Assembly (NCBI GenBank): GCA_030272155.1
Contig: CP126192.1
Span: forward strand, 2,948,501-3,012,500
Source of the DNA: Tetradesmus obliquus
Lineage: Eukaryota > Chlorophyta > Chlorophyceae > Sphaeropleales > Scenedesmaceae
Reading direction: 5' to 3'
Length of the DNA stretch: 64,000 nt
A program made the position numbers and the translations under genes. Below are positions 1-10,417 of this stretch, piece by piece. Position 1 is the stretch's first letter. Each line of letters starts with the position of its first letter. Below the pieces are notes generated by a model. The model saw only the letters and a program-made list of their open reading frames with translations, did no database searches and was not told the DNA's origin.

Positions 1-656
1 AAGCCGCCATGCAAATAGCAGCCGAAGCAGGTGATGTGGAGTGGCTGCAAATGCTGTCAGGAGGGCAGCCGGCACTGATGCTGCAGCAGCCAGCAGTGGC
101 GCCAGCGGGGCAGTGCAGCAGGTGCCAGCTGGCCAGGCGCCGTGGCTTATTGAGTTGGCAGAGGCTCTGCATGTGCTGCTTGACACAGGTAGGTGACAAC
201 AGCACGGTGTCTGTGTGGCTTTGCGTTGTTGAATTCACCTTCTCTGCAATAGCCGTTCTTTGACCAGGGTACCCAGGGCACCTGTACAGGCCCGACCTGT
301 GATTGTGTGGCCTGCAGCGTGTTGAGCTTGCAGTATGGCAGGAAGCGAGTACAGCAGCTGTGACGCGCCTTCTGCACCCATGCATGCCATGCAGTGCATG
401 TGTGCATTTTGCTGGCTGTCACTGCACTATGCCCTGTGATGTACTGCCTTGTTAGAGCTCTGTGGGGTGGGATGGTTGCTTGTAGGTGCTGCTGCCACCA
501 CGCTGCACGAAGCATACAGCAGCCATCCGCAGCAGGTGTGCCAGAGCTTGGAGGCAGCGCTGCGCGTTACGCTGCAGGCGCAGCATGCTGTGCAGGACAG
601 CTCTAGCAGGATTGTCAAGTTTGTCAAGGCAACATGCAGCGTTGTGAGCTGCAACC

Positions 657-696
<40 letters not shown>

Positions 697-779
697 TAGG
701 CACGCTGTGTGCGGCCATGCAGACAAGCAGCTGTTCTCGTTGCTGGTGACGTGCGTGAAGGCTACCAGCCAGCAAATTG

Positions 780-816
<37 letters not shown>

Positions 817-1633
817 TGATGGCAGCAGCTGCTCTTCTGACATTGACCCCAAGGCCAGTTTGCACCTCTGGGGCATCCAGGAGCTATGCTTTGAGTTGTT
901 AAAGGCCTGGTCACATGTTGAAGTCTCGCAGCAGCTGCTGCTGCAGGGTCGTTGGCTGTCACAGCTCGCTAGCTCTGCAATGCTGCTGCAGCGTCGCGCT
1001 GCAGAACAGCAGGCCTCCGCAGCTGAGCAGCAGCTGCACAGCCAAGAGGTAGCAGCAGAAGCAGCACACCTTGCAGCATTGGCCAGCAAGCAGCAGGAGA
1101 CCATGGCTGCAGCAGTGATGTCCACAGTTCAGTTGTGCATTGCCAGCTTGACTGCTGCAGCCGTACAGCTGCCAGGTGAAACAACCGCTGCTGCAAAGGC
1201 ATTGGCAAAGCTGCAGCAGCAGGGCAAGGCACTGCTAGGGCGGTTGCATTCGTACCCAGGCCTGCCACAGCAGCAGGCAGAGCAGCAGCAGCAGCAGCAA
1301 GAGGAACAACCGCAGCAGAACAACAGGGAGCAGCAGCAGCAGCGGCAGCAGCAGTGGGTCCAAGGCCAGCAGGCTGAGCAGCTGGTGCAGGCCCTGCAGC
1401 AGTGTGGGCATGCCATCTGCCTGCAGCTGCCTGTGCCGTACTGGTGCTGCAACCCTGCCTGCAGCAACCTGCAGGAGTGCAGCGAGCTTGAGCTGGTGTC
1501 CCGCAAGGTCAGCCGGTGCTCTGGCTGCGCCACTGCACGCTTCTGCAGCAAGTCCTGCCAGCAGCAGTGCTGGAAGGGGCAGCACGCACCGGTGTGCAAG
1601 CGCATCGCCGCGGCACGCCAGCAGAAAGAGTAG
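1..1633 (+). CDS. MYND-type zinc-finger protein, 3' part
   Basis: The 3' part of a gene that begins upstream of the window. An exon ends at 188; intron 189-485 starts GTAGGT and ends in TAG; the last exon is 486-1633. Phase is kept across the junction (a split Gly codon), reading ...LAEALHVLLDT then GAAATTLHEAY. The start of the first visible exon is not resolved because its frame has a stop near position 32, so an acceptor probably lies between 35 and 90. The C-terminal 60 residues form a MYND finger: CNPAC, then CSGC, FCSKSC and a final H-x3-C, ending near the stop. MYND fingers bind proline-rich partners; no catalytic domain is visible. The middle is Ser- and Gln-rich, with two AGC-encoded Ser runs (about 659-694 and 784-812) and CAG-encoded Gln runs (about 1270-1355). 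The partner and role are unknown. Confidence 0.75.
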
Positions 1634-1653
1634 TTTGTGACGGTCATTACTAA

Positions 1654-1658
1654 TGTAA
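1654..1658 (+). terminator. TGTAA polyadenylation signal of the MYND gene
   Basis: TGTAA, the usual poly(A) signal of chlorophyte algae, lies 21 bases after the MYND stop codon. This is a short 3'UTR for the group but in the right place. The assignment rests on motif and position only. Confidence 0.4.
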
Positions 1659-2533
1659 GTAGTACTATAGCACGCGCGCGGGCTTGACCGTGTCAGCACA
1701 GGTTTTGGTTGCGCATGCGCTTTCTGACAACATGGCATCACACCCATGATGGGTCGTCACGCCGTCTCTGTGAGCACCCTTGTCAGTTCCAACTCGATTG
1801 GGGCTGCTTTGGTGTCACACGCTCGACATGTAGGGACGGCTTGCAGTCTATGAGAAGCGTCACCGCATCATACATGATGCAGCAGGAGACAACCTGCAAC
1901 GCATCAGCAGCCGCCTTCAACGCTGTATACACGTAGCTACAGCAGCATTCACGTTTTTACGTTTGTTGTGTTACACAACGCTAACGCACACTTGATCAGC
2001 AGTGTCGCGAGACATCGCCCATGCAGCACTTGAACATGGAACAAAAGAGCGGCACCAGCCATGCTGCAGCACATCAGGCCATCCTGATATCTGGATCATG
2101 ATAGCTACCATGCACAGACAAAACTCTGTGTTCGAGTAAACCATCCTTCGATAAGAACCATTTGGCTGAGTTCCTTGTGGTGTACAGCACCAGCCAACCG
2201 CTGGTGGAAACAGTTAACGACCCGGTCCTTGCAACAAACGGCAAGCACACCAGCTACAGGCAACGAGTTATAATGTCACACTATTGTACAACATGCTGCA
2301 CTCCCGCAACACAGCCCGCCAGCTGCTACCCTGAACTAAGACATACAAACGCAGACAAGCCTCCAGGTGCGTGCACAGCACCTTTGCAGGCCGCCATACA
2401 GCATGATCAGCCCAGCACGCCAAGTGGCCGTGTTGCCTACAGCACAATGCTATGCACAGCATACACCAACAGGCCCTACACAGCCTGCGCCCTGCAGCGA
2501 CAGCAAACGCACACACACCCGCCCGCTGCCGTA
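1659..2533. other. Gene-free stretch between convergent MYND and ATG101 genes
   Basis: The two flanking genes converge here. Open frames are short and lack recognisable domains or coherent splice sites. The right part is probably ATG101 3' flank. I see nothing else I can name. Confidence 0.5.
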
Positions 2534-2538
2534 TTACA
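2534..2538 (-). terminator. TGTAA polyadenylation signal candidate for ATG101
   Basis: TTACA on the + strand reads TGTAA on the minus strand, about 170 bases beyond the ATG101 stop. If used, the 3'UTR would include the partial copy of the last exon at 2577-2654. Confidence 0.4.
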
Positions 2539-2576
2539 CACTTGCTACCTTAATTTCGCCCGCGTCGCCGCGCGCA

Positions 2577-2654
2577 GCCCAGCACTGCCGGCGGGCTGCT
2601 CTGCAGCAGCATGCGCTTGACTGCGCCCAGCCCAAACAGCAGCCTGCTGCCGCC
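2577..2654 (-). pseudogene. Partial copy of the ATG101 last exon
   Basis: About 78 bases that closely match 2709-2786, offset by 132 bp. The source segment codes for the C-terminal end of ATG101 on the minus strand. The copy lies beyond the stop codon, so it would be in the 3'UTR or just past it. Differences are a handful of substitutions and small gaps. It looks like a short tandem duplication rather than a working exon. Confidence 0.7.
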
Positions 2655-2705
2655 ACACACCAGTCAATTCACACACGCACGCTGCCGCAGCCTGCGCAGC
2701 AGCCC

Positions 2706-3467
2706 TCAGCCCAGCACTGCGGGCGGGCTGCTCTGCAGCAGCATGCGCTTGACCGTGCCCAGCCCAAACAGCAGCCTGCTGCCTCCGCAGATGCTCACGT
2801 CCCAGGGGAAGCTGCAGGGTGAGCTGGACACCACGGGCGGGATGTGGCCGCGCTTCTCATTCACGCGGCTGATCACCTCAGTGAGCAGGCCCTCCAGCTG
2901 CGCCTGCCGCTGCGCCTGACGCACGCTGCGCGCTGCAGTGCAGCAGCAGCAGCAGCAGCAGTGAAGCAGCAGAATGCTTGATGTAAGGGTTCAGGATTCA
3001 GGGGAACCTGATAGCAGAGGCGCTGGAATGCAGTGAGAACACCTGCGTATCCTGCATAAGGCTGTTATAACAATGTCTCTGCTGCATCCAACCAACAAGT
3101 GTGTTCGGCTGCACATTTCCACCAGGCAGCGGACAGTTCATCGGCAGGCATGCACACAGAATGGTGACTGCTGTGGCATGACAGGAGAACTGACCCTGCT
3201 GTGGTGCGCACCATTTGTGTATGCCAGCGAGTGGTGGTCCTGTGTGAACACATCAGACTGCACGATGCACAGGCTAATCACCCTGCACACAGCAGCATGC
3301 AGTCAATTGGTTGAGCAGGTACGCAACCATGCCTCAGCAGCAGCCAACAGTGTAAGCGACGCGTCCAGCCAGCAATGCAGCTCAGCAGCATGGGCACATG
3401 GCCTCAATCAGCACGATGGTATGCACTTAGCAGCCTGCCGGCTGCTGGTATTGCTGTCGCTGCTGCT

Positions 3468-3498
<31 letters not shown>

Positions 3499-4915
3499 GC
3501 TGTTGCCTGCTTGGTAGCTGCTGCTGCTGCCGCTGGCTGACTGCTGCTGCCGCTGGCTGACTGCTGCTGCTGCTCACCACTTCTCCCAGTACAGCCGCTC
3601 GTCCTGCTTGCCGAACCAGCCCACTTGCCGCCGCCGCGGCTCAAAGAAGGCCAGGCACAGCTGCAGCAGCAGCCCCCACACAGCGACAACAGTCAATATC
3701 AACTGGTCAGGCTGTTTGGTTTATTCTGGACAACCATGCAGGTTTTTGAGCATAGCGGTGGTGTAGGTGCAGAGCTGCAGGTGCACACAGTGAGCACAAA
3801 ATACGCCATACAACACGTTGCTAGCACCCGCCAGCAGCCTTGCCACCCTCCCTTCATTCCCCCGTTGGGCAACAGTATGCGTCCACCCACCTGTGCTACT
3901 TCTTGGGGCTTCTTCTCAAAAAAGCCGCAGGCTTCATTGATCTTGGACTCCAGCCGGGACTCTACTGAGGGATCGCCGCAATGCACCTGGCAGCAGCAGG
4001 GCGTATGTGGATGTGAGTAGCAGGCAGAGCACGCCGTGCTTCTGCTGTGTTTGAGATGCTCACAGGCTGGAAATGGTTGCAAACAGGCGAATTGCGCCAT
4101 GACGCAGCAGGTCCGGTATGTGCAGTTGACTCGCAACGAAGGCTTGTCAGTTGCTTCTGGTGGTCGAGACTGGTGCCGGATGTTTGAGCTTCATGACGGC
4201 ACCTGCTTGCTGCTGCTCTGTGTGCACTGCATGGCGAGGTGCTTCAGGTGCCGACTGCATCTTTGAGCTGTGTCATTGCGACCGACACAACTCAACACCG
4301 CCAGAGCGGCACAACAGCTGTTGGCTTCGGTTAGGCACACTCACGTATGTTATGTCAAACAGCTCTGAGTCAACATCTACTGGCTTGACCTGGCCTACAG
4401 AGCGGTTGAACAGAATTGTGTGCAGCACGCCTGCAGCAGCAGTGCAGCAGAAGCACAGGACACTGAGCAAGCCCGCGCCGGACAGCAGCATGCGGTCACA
4501 CCAGAGCATCAGAAACAGCAAAGGAACAAGCACACCAGAAGTCTGCTGCGCTCTTGGTCACTTCAGCTGCCAGCTGCACAACTTCCGCTGGCAAGGCAGG
4601 TGCTGCAGCAGCACTCACATTGCAGCACCTCCCTGACTTGGTGCAGCTCTACTTCCTGCATGAACAAGTCAATGGTTTCAACGGGTTGGTTGGTGGGTTG
4701 GTAGGAGACAGCAGGGGCAGAGCAGCATTTGCTGCCGCGACTCCACTTGCTGTGGTTGGTGTTGCTGCTGCTGGTGCCCAGGAACTAGCAGTGCTGCTGC
4801 TAGTAGCCTTGTTGACAGGTGGGTCAGCTTTGATGAATATAGCAAAAGATTGAGCCCCCCTGCCTCCCAATCCACTTACTATTGCTGACAAGTTGAAGAC
4901 TTCACAGTTGGACAT
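2706..4915 (-). CDS. ATG101: Autophagy-related protein 101 (ATG101)
   Basis: A HORMA-domain subunit of the ATG1/ULK kinase complex, which starts autophagosome formation in the cytosol. Exons on the minus strand: 4915-4880 (MSNCEVFNLSAI), 4655-4619, 4430-4345 (VLHTILFNRS...ELFDITY), 3986-3891, 3660-3578 (LCLAFFEP...ERLYWEKW), 3282 to about 3212 or 3158, and 2932-2706 (ISRVNEKRGHIPPV...FPWDVSI...VKRMLLQ). Phases agree at all mapped junctions. The order and spacing match the plant ATG101 family, including the conserved block RxLYWExW and the C-terminal FGxxxxKRML block. Exon 5 carries an adjacent Trp-Phe (GWFG), the likely equivalent of the WF finger that recruits downstream autophagy factors. 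Only the donor of exon 6 is ambiguous, giving 211 or 229 residues; plant homologues are near 215. The gene is divergent from cereblon across about 500 bp. Confidence 0.9.
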
Positions 4916-5419
4916 CACACTGCAGCTGCTTCCCTCGAGTGCTGCTGCTGTAACTCAAAGTCAGGAAGCAGTGTAGGTCGATATGTGCCTGACAACAGGT
5001 GTCCCTACGCGCTAAAGCCTACATGCAGCACAACAGTTGTTCCTCTTGTTGTGTTGTGAACTTGCAGAGCTAGCCAGCAGCCGGAGAAGGCCTGCCGTGC
5101 ACGTTGAATAGAAGCTGCGGTGATATGATGTCAATTGAGTACAGGGATCGACGGGAACGAGCTGAGCTTGTGGACGTAAAAGTGACCTGTCACCAGCTAG
5201 GTTTCGAGGATCGCAATGGGGACAAAGCAACCCCTCGACACGGTCTTATTGTGCAATAAAGCAAATGCAACGCATGTGAGCATGTCTGCGATACCAGTCA
5301 TACACACCAGGCACCTCCTGGGAGTGTGAACCTCTCTCAGCAGAGAAGCTTCAGGTGGAGGAGATGATTCAACCAGTACACTCAACTAGAGAACAGCTTT
5401 GATTCTTCAAGCTCACGAC
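4916..5419. promoter_or_regulatory. Divergent promoter region between ATG101 and cereblon
   Basis: The start codons of two head-to-head genes are 504 bp apart, so both 5'UTRs and core promoters must lie here. I see no clear TATA box. The region has lower CAG content than the genes around it and no credible exon. Confidence 0.5.
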
Positions 5420-8400
5420 ATGGACAGGCATGCTGCAGAAGCAGCAGGAGCTGGGGACCAGCAGCAGCAGGAGGAGCAGGTTGGCTGGCAGGGTGAGTTG
5501 GCAAGCACAGCCCACATGGCTGCAGACATGTGGGCAAGTGCCCCTCTTCAAATGCAAAGGCGCAACACTTGAACTGCACCAAAGGCTTGTCCAAGCACAA
5601 CAAAAGGGCAGTGCAGGCCTCATTATCATGTCGCATCTGTGCATTGGCAACACTAGACGTTGACCTCTGTCGCAACTGGTGGCGGATTTGCTGTGCAGAC
5701 ACGGACAGCGAAGGCATGGTGAATGACTGGCAAATAGAAGACATGGAACACGACGAAGATGCAGAAGCAGAGCAGCCAGAAGCAGCCCAACCACCAGCGC
5801 TGCAGCAGCTCCCTCCTGCAGCAGCCCTCCTGCAGCAGACCCTGCAGCAGGCGCAGCAGGCCGTTGCACAAGCGCATCAGCCTCAGCAGCAGCAGCCAGG
5901 CGCAGACACTGAAGCACAGCAGGAGCATCAAGACCAGCACCAGCGCCGGCAGTTGGCGGCTGATGACGCTGCCGCAGGCGAAGCAGGACCAGCAGCAGCT
6001 GGTCAGCGGCCGATGCACAGGCACATCGCAGCGCTGATACACAGGCGGGTGCAGGCGCTGCTGCGCCAGGCGCTGCACCAAGCAGACACTGCAGAGGACG
6101 CGGCAGCCTTGCAGGACCTGCTGCAGCAGACAACTGAGCTCACAGAAGCAGCAGCAGCTGCAGCAGGGGCAGCTACAGGGGGCCGGCGGCGAGCCCGCAG
6201 CAGCGGCAGCAGCGGCAGCGGTGATGGCAGCAGTGGCAGCAGCTTGCAGGAAACAGAGGAAGCTGAGGAGCCAGCAGAGGGTGAGGTGTTGATGTCAGCA
6301 GCTATGCTACAAGCCCCATGTTGATGCTGCAGCAGTGAGCATGTGCGGCTGTTTGCCTTCCATGCCAGGCGTTGGGTCATCTGCATGCAGCCCTACTGGA
6401 GCGCAATGCTTGCTGCACCCGCTGGGATTGTTCTTCAAGCCATGCGTGATGGCCTGAGAACTGCTTCTTAATAACAGAGCTGAAACTAGTGCTGCTGGTA
6501 CTGCTTATGCTGCAGGCTGCACTCGCTTTGACCCCAATGTGACTGCCAGCCACCAATACCTGGGAGGTGAGATTATGCAAAGGGCCCTGCACATCAGCCA
6601 GCTGACACACAAGCCCCTGCACAGCAACAGCCTTGCGCACGCGCTGCATGTATGCCCTTTCCCACAAGCAACTTGCACAACTTATCACAGCTCAACAACC
6701 AAGGTAGCAGCAGACAGTAGCCAGTTGTGCAGCTGGGCATCCCACTGGCCAGAGCACAGTGGTAGCCCTCGCTGGCCTGTGCTGCTGCCTGCAGACGCGC
6801 TGCTGGCAGTCTTGCATCCAACCGGGCGGGCCTTCGCCGCTTCAACACATGCTGACGCAACCACTGTTCTTTTTCTGCAGACGTTGATGAGCTGGAGGGC
6901 GGCTATGGCCACTTGCAGGAGGGCGCTACTGCACGGCTGCCGCTGCTGATGCTTGACGGTGCGTCACAGCGGCACAGAAAGAGCTGCCAGTGTCACAGCC
7001 AGCAGCTCTGCTTAGTTGCAGGCTCTGCAATTATGATGGTTTTGCATGTCTTGCTGCGCCAGATCAGATCCTTGCACATACCTAGCGGGGTGTGCTGGCC
7101 TGTCAGCAGCGCTCTCAAGCATTTGCATGCACTGCGCCAATTGCTGCTGCATGCTGTCCAACTTGCTGGCGTGCTCACCACATGCAGGCGTGGTGCTGTT
7201 CCCTGGCTGCCAGCTGCCGCTGCTGCTGAGCACCCCAGCGGAGCAGCGCCTGCTGGAGCGGGCTCTGGCAGCACTGCCACCCCTCACACGGCTGCTGGCA
7301 GTACTGCCTGGGTGAGGAGTGCTGGGGTGCTCTGCATTCAAATGTTTGATGTACTTGCTTTGTTGTGTTGACAGGGTGCGTACGGGGTCAACGCTGCCTG
7401 CCGTTGCATCAACATGTCACCACGATATATAATGCTGCCGATGCTCTCTTACAGTCGCATATGTTGCTGCTGTCAGGCCGCGCTCCTGGCTTGCCAGCCT
7501 GCCGCGCAGCGTGGCCTGCACCGCAGAGGTGCGCCAGATGCGCCGCAGCAGCGGCGAGGAGGGAGGCGGCGCAGTGGCCGTGCTGGCGCTGGGGCGGCAG
7601 CGTGCAGAGGTGCTGCATGAGCCTCTGGTGGCCAGGTCGCAGGTGTGTGCTGCTTGTCAGCGATGTTGTAGCGTCCTCTGGGCTGGCAGCTGCACATGAC
7701 AATTGCAAACTTGCTTGTGGCTCCTTGCACGACGCAAGCTGGGTGGAAGCGCCAAATGTCACCAGGCTGCTTGGTTGCTCTACTCCATTGCTATCTATCT
7801 ACCAGGCAAAACACTACGATAGCACATCTTGGTTTTCTTACAAGGTCTGCTTTAATCCCTGCTTGCTGCCTGCCGTGCTGCCTGCTATGCTGCCTGCTGT
7901 GCTGTTTCCCACAGTCCTCGGTGCTGGTGCGCATCCTGTCAGAGGGCTGCCAGGCAGACGTGCCGCAGCCCATGCGGGGCTACCTCTCACCCATCCACCC
8001 AGCGCTGACAGCGCCCTGGGACCTCACGCTGCTGTCGCGCAGGGTGCGGGAGCTCATCCAGCTGGTGCTGATGCCGGTGCGTGGAGTGATGATGCACTGC
8101 TGCTGCTGCATGGGGTGGCGTGGTGGTTGTGTCAAGGAGGTGGTAGCTGATGGCGGAAGGTGTCAGCATGCATGCGGGACTGCAAGCTTGCAGGTGCAGC
8201 CCAGCAGAGCATTGCTCATGACAATGCAGGTGCTTGCTGCAGTGCATTTGTTACACGGCCAGGACATAGACGTGCCTGCTGCCTGTGCAAATGCACCTGC
8301 TGCACAGGTGGCGTCCTTCCAGAGAGCCCACTAGAGCTGTCTCACCACAGTTTCCACAACCTGCCGCTGCAGCAAGTCACTGTGCTGAGCTGCCTGTATC

Positions 8401-9503
8401 TGTCGCCTTGTTTTTGCCGCCTGCGCAGGTCGCCTCCTTCCAGGGCAGTCCCCTGGAGCTGTCCTACCACGTGTCCCACAACCTGCCGCTGCAACCCAGC
8501 ACGCGCCAGCTGCTGCTCACTGCAGCTTGCCCTGCGGAGCGGCTGCGGCTGCTGCTGTCGCTGCTGCAGCGGCTGGACCAGCTGCGCTGCAGCGGCTGCG
8601 GGGCGCTGCTGGCGACCACGGCTGATGTGCTGGGCATGACCTCGGAGGGCATCTCCGGCACGTTTGTGAACAGCCACGGGTGAGCGGCTTGTAACGCCTT
8701 CGGCAGGCTAGCAGAGGGCGAAGGGGCAGGTTGCGTCTCGTGATGTGTGGTGGCATGAGATGGTGCAGAACGTGACGGTTGCGCGTGCTGCGCGGTGCTG
8801 TGGCGCCGTGCACTGTGTGCGTCTGCGGCTGTGGTGCAGGCAGCCTGCCAATCATACAATGGTGCTGCTGGTTACTCATACGGCAGCTGATGCCGCTGCT
8901 GTCCCCTGATGGCTGCTGCAGCTATGTGCATGAGATGGTGGCGTTCAAGCGCGTGCACCGCGTGCAGCTGGAGGGGCAGCCCGAGACTGCGCACTCGTGG
9001 TTCCCTGGGTGAGCGGCTGCAGGCCCTGCTAGATCTGTTGCCATGGGTGTGACCCTCTGCAGATGCAACTGCATGCCAAGGACGATGTTGCAAGCTGTGC
9101 ATCATTCTGCAGCCCCCCAGATCTGTGCTTGGCAGCGTATGCTTGTTGCTGGTGCCACCAGCATGCTGCTGCCAGCCATGCGTGAATGCAGCAGCTGACT
9201 TGCACGCTGTTGCCGCGCTTGCCTTTTCACACTTGCAGCTATGCTTGGACCATCGCGTACTGCGGCACCTGTGGGCAGCATTTGGGCTGGCGTTTCACTG
9301 CTGTGGAGCCTGGCCTGTCACCCAGGCTGTTCTGGGGCATACGGCGGCAGGTGCTGACATGCAGCACGCGGCAGGGGCCCAGGGAGCAGCAGCAGCAGCA
9401 GCAGGATGGGGGTGGTGGGCTGGGGCCTGGCGGTGTGCTGGCGATACAGCTTGGCAACATGCCTGTGGGGGCTGGCGGTGATGGTGGGGTGGCGGATGGG
9501 TGA
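5420..9503 (+). CDS. CRBN: Cereblon, substrate receptor of CUL4-DDB1 ubiquitin ligase
   Basis: Ten exons: 5420-5492, 5699-6280, 6516-6566, 6881-6958, 7188-7311, 7477-7642, 7915-8076, 8429-8679, 8922-9008, 9239-9503. They sum to 1,839 nt (612 residues) with phases intact. The N-terminal ~215 residues are an acidic, Gln/Ala-rich extension. The block FDPNVTASHQYLG opens the Lon-N-like domain (about 222-400), which in the family carries the DDB1-binding region. The CULT domain (about 460-575) has zinc ligands C466-x2-C469 and C533-x2-C536 and the landmarks HSWFPGYAWTIAYC and LGWRFTA. Trp522, Trp528 and Trp542 have exactly the spacing of human W380, W386 and W400, the cage that holds C-terminal cyclic imides and thalidomide-type drugs. 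The tail after the CULT domain is a Gln/Gly-rich extension. The start is the first ATG that splices in phase into exon 2. Confidence 0.93.
8293..8375 (+). pseudogene. Relic copy of the start of cereblon exon 8
   Basis: Within intron 7, a stretch including a CAG acceptor repeats the first ~65 bases of the true exon at 8429 (VASFQ..., then a block matching HNLPLQ). Small differences put an in-frame TAG after about eight codons, so it cannot replace the exon. It also keeps a plausible 3' splice site and could act as a decoy acceptor. Confidence 0.7.
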
Positions 9504-10417
9504 AAGGGCGTCGGAGGGCATGGCGATGGTAGCTGTTGCCAAGTCACCCCCAGCCTGAGGGTGCACCAACTGCGTTGCCGCTTCCTGAAGAGGAGCTCCT
9601 CTTCAGTGCTGCAGCGCATCAAGTGGCTGACTGTTTGCAAGCATCTGCTGCTGCCAATTCAACTGGCCATATGGCCACATGCATGTGGGACCCTGCGCGG
9701 CTGGTGGTGCTGTGCCTCATGATCATGGCCAGCTGGTACAGCCGCGGGTCCATAGGGGCTTGCCTGCTGCTAAACAGATGTTTTGACAGCAGCAAAGCAG
9801 CCCCAAATCGCCAGCAGCAGCCTGACTTCCAGACAGATGTGTACAGCTGGCTAGTTCAGCGAGCGACGCTGGGGCTAAGCAAGTGCACCCTGCTCTGGTT
9901 ACAAGCTCTTGCAACGCCGCGGCGTGGTGATGTGGCTGATGAGTCATGCAGTACAACCAGGCATGGTCTTTCTGAGGCTCCAGTGCCACTGGAGTTTCAG
10001 TGAAACTGAATTACAATATTAATATTCAATCCCAAGTCAAATCAATCAAATCTCATATCAAATCTGTAGCGAGTTTGGCATGTAAGAGGCCTTATGCGCC
10101 CCTTGTAAGAGCGTAAAATTCATAACGCCTTAAAAAAACCCTGATCGGTATTCACTAGAGCACAGTCTCAGTGGCATCGAGGGTCCCACACCCGTTGTGC
10201 CACAACGGTTGTGGCACCACGTAGGCGGCCTATCAGCTATCTCTGGGCGTCAGCCTTATCATTGGGTTACAAAACTTATTCAAATTACGCTTCCACACAC
10301 GTTTTACTCAGTCCTGCAACTCTAATTATGGCAATTTTGAAAGAGAGCGACAGCTGAAGCACACAGTGTCGGCATAGCGATGCTGTAACGTGCGCCAGAA
10401 CCAATAATAGGTCCGCC
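9504..10417. other. Intergenic region between cereblon and the lipase gene
   Basis: The left half is the cereblon 3' flank. TGTAA occurs at 10081-10085 and 10104-10108, about 580 bases after the stop, and either could be its poly(A) signal. From about 10005 the sequence turns AT-rich, with several TCAAATC-like words, then a 21-bp palindrome; this is probably the lipase promoter region. No gene is seen. Confidence 0.5.
10197..10217. promoter_or_regulatory. 21-bp palindrome upstream of the lipase gene
   Basis: GTGCCACAAC and GTTGTGGCAC flank a single central G, a perfect inverted repeat about 200 bp before the lipase start codon. The near-absence of a loop suits a dimeric protein-binding site better than an RNA hairpin. 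Function is not known. Confidence 0.35.

Noticed and set aside
427-1125. Poly-Leu/poly-Cys ORFs on the minus strand at 0.4-1.7 kb
   Set aside because: These are antisense shadows of Ser/Gln (AGC/CAG) tracts in the MYND gene.
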